Assembly: GCA_012842235.1 (NCBI GenBank)
Contig: DUTE01000121.1
Location: forward strand, 1-11,130
Direction of reading: 5' to 3'
Source: Bacillota bacterium
GTDB taxonomy: Bacteria; Bacillota; DTU065
Length of the DNA stretch: 11,130 bases
How positions within the stretch are numbered: position 1 is the stretch's first letter; each line of letters starts with the position of its first letter. A model generated the notes under the pieces. It was not told where the DNA came from and made no database searches. It saw nothing but the letters and a program-made list of their open reading frames with translations. Positions 6,407 through 11,130 of the stretch are shown here, piece by piece. The translations under genes were made by a program, and so were the position numbers.

Positions 6407-6410
6407 CTTC

Positions 6411-6638
6411 TTAGACAATCTCCAATCTTACTCTCTTCTTATCTTTGTTAGCTGCGGCCTTGAGCAGTGTACGCATGGCTTTGGCAATTCTTCCTTGTTT
6501 ACCAATAACCTTTCCCATATCACTTTCTGCAACATTTAACTCAAAGGTGATATTATCACCGTCAATTCTTTCTGTTACAGAGACTTGATCTGGATTATCT
6601 ACAAGATTTTTTGCAAGAACTTCCACAAGTTCTTTCAT
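6411..6638 (-). CDS. khpA: KH domain RNA-binding protein KhpA (YlqC)
   Basis: A 75-residue single KH-domain protein of the YlqC/KhpA family. The RNA-binding GXXG loop is visible as GKQG (46-49) within MGKVIGKQGRIAKAMRTLL, and the C-terminus KKRVRLEIV is typical. In streptococci KhpA pairs with KhpB/EloR in RNA binding and control of cell elongation; a link to 30S maturation is suggested by its fixed place after rpsP. The length equals the usual 75-81. The ATG at 6638 has AAGGAGG (6655-6649) at 10 bases, just after the rpsP stop, so the two are cotranscribed. The khpB partner is not in the window. The family call is firm; its precise role in this organism is inferred. Confidence 0.96.
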   Translation of the reverse strand: MKELVEVLAKNLVDNPDQVSVTERIDGDNITFELNVAESDMGKVIGKQGRIAKAMRTLLKAAANKDKKRVRLEIV

Positions 6639-6658
6639 TGCTTACAGGCCTCCTTAAT

Positions 6659-6949
6659 TTAGGCTTCAGTACCATCTGCTGCAGCATTTTTCGAGGCAGC
6701 ATGTTTGGCGATAATTCCAGCCTGAGACAGAAGCCTTTTTGCTGTCTGTGATGGTTGAGCTCCTTTACTGAGCCATTCTAGAGCCTTTTCTTCGTCAATT
6801 TTAACCTCAGCTGGCTGTGTCAGCGGGTTATATGAACCTATAATATCAATAAAGCGACCGTCTCTTGGAGAACGCGAATCGGCCACTACTAGACGATAAT
6901 ATGGTTGTTTTTTCTTACCCATACGACGCAAGCGAATTTTTACACTCAT
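6659..6949 (-). CDS. rpsP: 30S ribosomal protein S16
   Basis: A 96-residue small-subunit protein that binds 16S rRNA in the 5' domain early in 30S assembly. The start [20 protein letters not shown] followed by [20 protein letters not shown] is diagnostic, as is the later [21 protein letters not shown]. The last 15 residues, rich in alanine, are the variable tail. The ATG at 6949 has a strong SD (GAGGAGGTG, 6966-6958). It starts 19 bases after the ffh stop and ends 20 bases before khpA, without a promoter or terminator, so it is expressed from the ylxM promoter. Confidence 0.98.
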   Translation of the reverse strand: MSVKIRLRRMGKKKQPYYRLVVADSRSPRDGRFIDIIGSYNPLTQPAEVKIDEEKALEWLSKGAQPSQTAKRLLSQAGIIAKHAASKNAAADGTEA

Positions 6950-6968
6950 TCTCTTTCACCTCCTCAAA

Positions 6969-8300
6969 TTAATTAAAAAATGGCATACCCATTTTACGTT
7001 TGCCTTTTCCACCTAAGCCACCAAATTGCCTCATTAGCTTTTTGGTCTCGTTAAACTGCTTGAGTAATTTATTTACATCCTGAACCCTGACGCCTGCTCC
7101 ATTAGCAATACGTTTTTTCCTTGAGGCGTCAATAATTGCAGGTTTTCTTCTTTCATTGGGAGTCATTGAATTTATGATAGCTTCAATCTGTTTCATCTCT
7201 TTTTCTGCAGTTTCAAAATTAGCCTGACCTTTTAATTTGTTCATGCCTGGAACCATACCTAAGAGCTGATCTAGCGGTCCCATTTTTTTCATCTGTTGCA
7301 TCTGCTCATAAAAATCTTCTAGGTTAAAATCGTCAGTGGTTATCTTTTGAACCATAGCAGCTGCTTCTTTTTCGTCTATGGCCTTTTGGGCTTTTTCTAA
7401 AATAGTATTTAAATCACCCATACCTAAGATTCTCGATGCCATACGATCTGGATGAAATGGCTCTAAGGAATCAAGTTTTTCACCAAAGGAGACAAACTTA
7501 ATCGGCTTGCCAACAACTTCTCGAATAGAAAGTGCAGCACCGCCTCGAGCATCGCCATCCATCTTGGTAAGAACCACACCAGAGATCTCAAGATTTTTAT
7601 TGAAACTATCTGCCACATTAACAGCGTCTTGGCCTGTCATAGCATCGGCAATAAAAAGTATCTCTTGAGGTTCTACAGCACTCTTAATATCTATAAGTTC
7701 TTGCATAAGCTCTTCATCGATATGCAAACGACCTGCAGTATCTATAATGACAACATCAAAACCGTTTTTGTTTGCATACTTAAGTGCTGCATCCGCAATC
7801 CCCACAGGTTTTTGGTTCTCTTGGCTAAAGACCTCTACCTCGACTTGTCCTCCTACAACCTGGAGTTGTTTTATAGCTGCAGGACGATAGATATCACAGG
7901 CTACAAGAAGAGGTCGCCTACCTCTTTCTTTAATGTTTTTAGCAAGTTTACCTGCAGTTGTTGTTTTACCTGCACCTTGTAAACCTACAAGCATGATTAC
8001 CGATGGGCTATGAGAAAGATTTAGTTGGGCTGTGGTTCCTCCCATAAGAATAGTGAGTTCGTCGTAAACAATCTTAACAACTTGCTGAGCAGGTGTAAGG
8101 CTTTTTAAAACCTCTTCACCAATAGCCCTCTCTCTGACTCTCTCTGTAAATTTCTTAACAACTTTGTAGTTAACATCTGCCTCTAAAAGAGCTAGACGTA
8201 CTTCTTTTAAGGCTAAATCTACATCTTTCTCTGTTAACTTACCACGGCGTTTGAGATTGGCAAAAGTATTTTGAAGCTTTTCAGCTAGATTTTCAAACAT
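6969..8300 (-). CDS. ffh: Signal recognition particle GTPase Ffh (SRP54)
   Basis: A 443-residue protein core of the signal recognition particle. It binds signal sequences and SRP RNA and, with FtsY, targets ribosomes to the membrane. The N domain spans about 1-85. The G domain follows with P-loop GLQGAGKT 106-113, DTAGR 187-191 and [10 protein letters not shown] 245-254. The methionine-rich M domain starts near 320 and contains the SRP-RNA-binding region 378-403 ([10 protein letters not shown] then [10 protein letters not shown]). Length matches B. subtilis (446). The frame allows a TTG at 8312, but it abuts the AAGGA SD; the ATG at 8300 gives the conventional [10 protein letters not shown] start. 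That ATG overlaps the ylxM stop by 8 bases (ATGTTTGA), so translation is probably coupled to ylxM. The SRP RNA gene is not in the window. Confidence 0.98.
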   Translation of the reverse strand: MFENLAEKLQNTFANLKRRGKLTEKDVDLALKEVRLALLEADVNYKVVKKFTERVRERAIGEEVLKSLTPAQQVVKIVYDELTILMGGTTAQLNLSHSPSVIMLVGLQGAGKTTTAGKLAKNIKERGRRPLLVACDIYRPAAIKQLQVVGGQVEVEVFSQENQKPVGIADAALKYANKNGFDVVIIDTAGRLHIDEELMQELIDIKSAVEPQEILFIADAMTGQDAVNVADSFNKNLEISGVVLTKMDGDARGGAALSIREVVGKPIKFVSFGEKLDSLEPFHPDRMASRILGMGDLNTILEKAQKAIDEKEAAAMVQKITTDDFNLEDFYEQMQQMKKMGPLDQLLGMVPGMNKLKGQANFETAEKEMKQIEAIINSMTPNERRKPAIIDASRKKRIANGAGVRVQDVNKLLKQFNETKKLMRQFGGLGGKGKRKMGMPFFN

Positions 8301-8637
8301 CAGCTGTCTCAATCCTTTCCAGTTCAGCTACTAAAGCCTGGATTTCTTCTCCTTTAGAGGTGCCTTTGGCAGCCTCTAGAATCATGGTATAGCGTTTTTG
8401 TCTCTCTTCATATTTTTTTAAAAGCCCCAGCTTGCTTTCGTACTCCTCAAGTATTTTCTCTGTACGCTTAAGGAGATCGTATACAGCTTGCCTGCTGCTA
8501 CCGAATTTTTCAGCAGTTTCAGCTAGTGAGAGATCGGCTTCGTAGTAAAGCTGGATACAACTTCTTTGTTTTGGAGTTAAAAGTGGACCGTAAAAATCAT
8601 GGAGAAGGCCCATACGGACAGTTTTTACAATTTCCAT
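8293..8637 (-). CDS. ylxM: SRP-associated helix-turn-helix protein YlxM (UPF0122)
   Basis: A 114-residue protein of the YlxM family, found next to ffh across Firmicutes and reported in streptococci to bind SRP components. The sequence [24 protein letters not shown] then [24 protein letters not shown] forms a helix-turn-helix like sigma-factor region 4 (about 20-60). A charged, probably coiled-coil C-terminal half follows. Two ATGs compete. At 8643 the SD (GGAGG) is only about 3 bases away; at 8637 it is 9 bases away and the product starts [11 protein letters not shown] prefer 8637; if 8643 is used the protein has 116 residues. A consensus sigma-A promoter lies immediately upstream, and the 3' end overlaps ffh by 8 bases. 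Confidence 0.95.
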   Translation of the reverse strand: MEIVKTVRMGLLHDFYGPLLTPKQRSCIQLYYEADLSLAETAEKFGSSRQAVYDLLKRTEKILEEYESKLGLLKKYEERQKRYTMILEAAKGTSKGEEIQALVAELERIETADV

Positions 8638-8657
8638 GGGCATCTCCCTCCCTAAGT

Positions 8658-8686
8658 AGTATAAAAGAAGATAATACCTCTGTCAA
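8658..8686 (-). promoter_or_regulatory. Sigma-A promoter of the ylxM-ffh-rpsP-khpA operon
   Basis: A perfect -35 TTGACA (8686-8681), a 17-base spacer and -10 TATACT (8663-8658, five of six consensus) lie between the ftsY stop and ylxM. The predicted start is near 8653-8650, which places the SD at the very 5' end of the transcript. No terminator separates ftsY from this promoter, so read-through from smc-ftsY may add to it. Confidence 0.93.
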
Positions 8687-8705
8687 GCCTTTTTACTTGA
8701 CACCA

Positions 8706-9614
8706 CTATTCGCCAAAAAGAGCATCAATAAACTGATCTGGATCAAAGGTTTGTAAATCATCTATACCTTCACCAACACCAATTAGCTTTACAGGGATAC
8801 CTAGTTCACTCTTTATGGCAACTACAATACCGCCTTTAGCAGTTCCATCTAGTTTGGTAAGAGCTATGCCATTTACTTCTGTAGCCTCTTTAAAAACTTT
8901 TGCTTGGCTTAATCCATTTTGACCTGTAGTTGCATCAATAACTAAAAGAACGTCGTGAGGAGCATCGGGCATTTCTCGATTAACTACCCGGTACATCTTT
9001 TTTAATTCATCCATCAGATTACTTTTTGTATGGAGTCTTCCTGCTGTATCAATTATTAATACATCGGCCTTACGGCTTTTGGCAGCTTGAATTGCATCAT
9101 AAGCTACAGCAGCTGGATCTGAGCCTTCTTTTTGGGAAATAAGTTGTGCATCTGCTCTTTTTGCCCAAATCTCTAATTGTTCTGCTGCTGCAGCTCTAAA
9201 TGTATCTCCTGCTGCAAGGACCACTTTTTTTCCTTCATTACTGAATTTAGCTGCTAACTTACCGATAGTGGTGGTTTTACCTACACCATTTACACCAACT
9301 ACCATAATCACCCAGGGCTTAGTATTGGGCGGTACTAACTCTTCTTTATCACCAAGGAGATCTCTAATCTCTTCTTTAAGAATCTTTTCTACATCTTCGC
9401 CATCTTTGGCCTTTTCTGTTTTGCAACGTTCTCGAACATTATCCATTATCTCCATAGTACTTGCTACACCAACATCAGCAACAATTAAAATCTCCTCTAA
9501 CTCTTCAAAAAGCTCCTCAGAGATCTTTTTTCCGCTTAGAACGCTTTTTATTTGATTAACAAGGTTGTCCCTTGTTTTTGTTAGTCCAGATACAAGTTTG
9601 TTAAAAAAGCCCAT
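8706..9614 (-). CDS. ftsY: Signal recognition particle receptor FtsY
   Basis: A 302-residue SRP receptor GTPase that docks the Ffh-ribosome complex at the cytoplasmic membrane. It begins [15 protein letters not shown], a short amphipathic helix likely to contact lipid; there is no acidic A domain, as usual in Gram-positive bacteria. The N domain runs to about 90. The G domain carries P-loop GVNGVGKTT 107-115, [12 protein letters not shown] 136-147, DTAGR 189-193, [10 protein letters not shown] 253-262 and the terminal [14 protein letters not shown]. The frame includes an earlier GTG at 9623, but those bases form the SD (GAGGTG), so the ATG at 9614 is the start. It follows smc by 28 bases and precedes the ylxM promoter, so smc and ftsY are cotranscribed as in B. 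subtilis. Confidence 0.98.
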   Translation of the reverse strand: MGFFNKLVSGLTKTRDNLVNQIKSVLSGKKISEELFEELEEILIVADVGVASTMEIMDNVRERCKTEKAKDGEDVEKILKEEIRDLLGDKEELVPPNTKPWVIMVVGVNGVGKTTTIGKLAAKFSNEGKKVVLAAGDTFRAAAAEQLEIWAKRADAQLISQKEGSDPAAVAYDAIQAAKSRKADVLIIDTAGRLHTKSNLMDELKKMYRVVNREMPDAPHDVLLVIDATTGQNGLSQAKVFKEATEVNGIALTKLDGTAKGGIVVAIKSELGIPVKLIGVGEGIDDLQTFDPDQFIDALFGE

Positions 9615-9642
9615 TACATCCACCTCTTACCTTTACTTTTAC

Positions 9643-11118
9643 TTAGTCTTCAATAACTGCTGCTGCCTCTTCATCCTCAAGACGAAGAGAGATAATTTTG
9701 CTGACACCTTTTTCTTCCATTGTCACTCCATAGAGTAGATTAGCAGCCTCCATGCTACGCCTTCTATGTGTAATAAGAATTATCTGCGAACCCTTGGCTT
9801 TTTCTTTAACTAATTCCACATAACGCTCAAGATTTGCCTCATCTAAAGGAGCATCAATCTCATCAAAAAGATAAAAGGGTACCCGACGAACACAAATAAC
9901 AGCAAAGATTAAGGCTATAGCTGTGAGTGCTTTTTCTCCTCCACTTAAAAGAGCTATACTTTGTAGCTTTTTGCCAGGAGGTTGAGCTTTAATCTCAACA
10001 CCTGCTTCGAGAATATCGCCTTCTTCTAGTACTAAAGTGGCTTCTCCTCCTTGAAAAAGTTCCTTAAATAACCTTTCAAATTCAGCTTTAATCTCTAAAA
10101 AAGCTTCCATAAAACGTTCTCGACTTATCTTATCAAGCTTTGCAAGAACTTGCATTAGGTCTTCTTTGGCCTCGATTAGATCGTTTATCTGTGTTTCTAA
10201 AAAGCTATAACGTTCTGAAACCTCTTTGTATTCTTCTATAGCACCAATATTAACATGTCCTAGTTTAGCAACTTCTCTCTCTAGATGCTTGCACCTCTGG
10301 CTTAATTTAACACGCTCTGCCTTAGGCAAGGATACACTTTCATCTAAATTCTCTAAAACTATTGCCATCTCTTCGGCTTTTTCTTTAAGAGTTTCAAGTT
10401 GTCCCTCTAATCGTGCAAGTACTGTAGAAGCATCTCGTAGATTGTTTTCTGCCAAAGTAATCATTGGCCGAGTTCTTTTTATCTCATCTTCTAGTTGCTC
10501 TAAAACAACTAAAGTTTCTGCTCTTTTATCCCTAGCCAAAGAAAGAGTTTTCCTTAAAGAATCACTTTTGAATAGGGTTGTTATTTGTGTTTTTTCAACC
10601 ATTAAAATATTTTGTCGATCTATAATTTCATTTAGAAAAAGAGTTACTAATTCACCTTTCATCTGCCTATGTTCTTCCATAAGTCCTTTTAGATCCTCTA
10701 GGTGATCTTCTTTTTCTTTCTCAGCAAAGCTTACCCTCTCTTTTGCACTAGTCTCCTGGTCTTTTAGCCTTTGATATCCATCTCTTAGCCTGTCTTCATC
10801 TGTCCATTCCTTAGTACTTAAAGCTTGCAAGTTTTCTCTTATGGCTTTTTCTTCTAATAACAAATTTTCTTTTTGGCTGTCAAGAACAGCCTTATTATTC
10901 TGTAAAATTTCTACTCTGTCTTTGGTTTCTGATAACTCTTTTAGGATCTTTTCTATCTGCAAAGAACAATTTTCTGAGCCACTTTGTAATGGCCAAAGTC
11001 GTGCTTTTAATGTTTCTACTTTAAGTTGTTCTTGGCGAAGATCCTCTTTTAGTATCTCTAATTTTTCTTTTTCTAACTTCAGTTCAAACTGTGCCTTTTC
11101 TAGTTGGAGGCTGAGCAT
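9643..11118 (-). CDS. smc: Chromosome partition protein SMC, C-terminal half (partial; reading frame broken at 5' edge)
   Basis: SMC is the condensin ATPase that extrudes DNA loops and compacts the chromosome with ScpA and ScpB. The 491 residues here are the part after the hinge of a protein usually near 1190. About 1-330 is coiled coil rich in E, K and L, ending with the conserved LGHVNIGAIEEYKEVSERY block (286-304). The head half carries the signature motif LLSGGEKALTAIAL (390-403), Walker B FYLFDEIDAPLDEAN (415-429, D419-E420) and switch histidine H451 in ITHRRR. Hinge and N-terminal Walker A are outside or out of frame. The ATG at 11118 is not a credible start: it has no SD and follows in-frame TAG (11121-11119) and TAA (11130-11128). 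The adjacent frame reads TLLDAQ into this point, so a one-base insertion is the likely cause. ftsY follows after 28 bases. Confidence 0.93.
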   Translation of the reverse strand: MLSLQLEKAQFELKLEKEKLEILKEDLRQEQLKVETLKARLWPLQSGSENCSLQIEKILKELSETKDRVEILQNNKAVLDSQKENLLLEEKAIRENLQALSTKEWTDEDRLRDGYQRLKDQETSAKERVSFAEKEKEDHLEDLKGLMEEHRQMKGELVTLFLNEIIDRQNILMVEKTQITTLFKSDSLRKTLSLARDKRAETLVVLEQLEDEIKRTRPMITLAENNLRDASTVLARLEGQLETLKEKAEEMAIVLENLDESVSLPKAERVKLSQRCKHLEREVAKLGHVNIGAIEEYKEVSERYSFLETQINDLIEAKEDLMQVLAKLDKISRERFMEAFLEIKAEFERLFKELFQGGEATLVLEEGDILEAGVEIKAQPPGKKLQSIALLSGGEKALTAIALIFAVICVRRVPFYLFDEIDAPLDEANLERYVELVKEKAKGSQIILITHRRRSMEAANLLYGVTMEEKGVSKIISLRLEDEEAAAVIED

Positions 11119-11130
11119 CTAGAAGAGTTA

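Noticed and set aside
7629..7982. Plus-strand open frame of 117 codons, and similar ones at 10226-10705 and 4416-4718
   Set aside because: They lie antisense to ffh, smc and rbgA, have no SD or recognisable domains, and are frame shadows of well-supported genes.

Overview
The window reads as chromosomal core DNA of a low-to-mid G+C Firmicute, most likely a member of the Clostridia in the broad sense. The main reason is gene order: smc-ftsY-ylxM-ffh-rpsP-khpA(ylqC)-rimM-trmD-rplS-rbgA(ylqF)-rnhB is the classical Bacillus/Clostridium SRP and ribosome-maturation cluster. Strong GGAGG-type Shine-Dalgarno (SD) sites, GTG starts, YlxM, RbgA and the N-terminally extended RNase HII support this. The genus cannot be named from what is visible. 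All genes lie on the minus strand, so transcription runs from high to low coordinates.

Right part (11130 to 8706): the C-terminal half of SMC, then ftsY. The smc frame is closed by two stop codons in the last 12 bases of the window, and a single extra base there would explain it. Next comes a consensus sigma-A promoter (8658-8686), then ylxM-ffh-rpsP-khpA, tightly packed and partly overlapping. An intrinsic terminator (6378-6406) sits between khpA and rimM although rimM has no room for its own promoter, so rimM-trmD (coupled by an ATGA overlap) probably depend on read-through. rplS has its own extended -10 promoter, a structured leader resembling the L19 autoregulatory leader, and its own terminator. 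rbgA, rnhB and an HD-GYP gene follow, ending at a strong terminator (1781-1818).

Left part (about 1780 to 1): an AT-rich gap of roughly 430 bp, a sigma-H-like promoter (1321-1350), a branched-chain amino acid binding protein gene (livJ type) whose product has no lipobox, a GC-rich hairpin, and the first codons of a livH-type permease gene that runs off the left edge.

Functionally, the main cluster joins protein targeting (Ffh and FtsY, with YlxM as accessory), 30S maturation (S16, RimM, KhpA), tRNA m1G37 methylation (TrmD), 50S assembly (L19, RbgA), removal of RNA in DNA (RNase HII) and chromosome condensation (SMC). The HD-GYP protein adds probable cyclic-di-GMP turnover at the cluster's end. 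The liv unit is a separate transcription unit for amino acid uptake. I see no mobile element, CRISPR array, tRNA, rRNA or defence system. The points most worth a second look are regulatory signals and the smc reading-frame break, rather than a new system.
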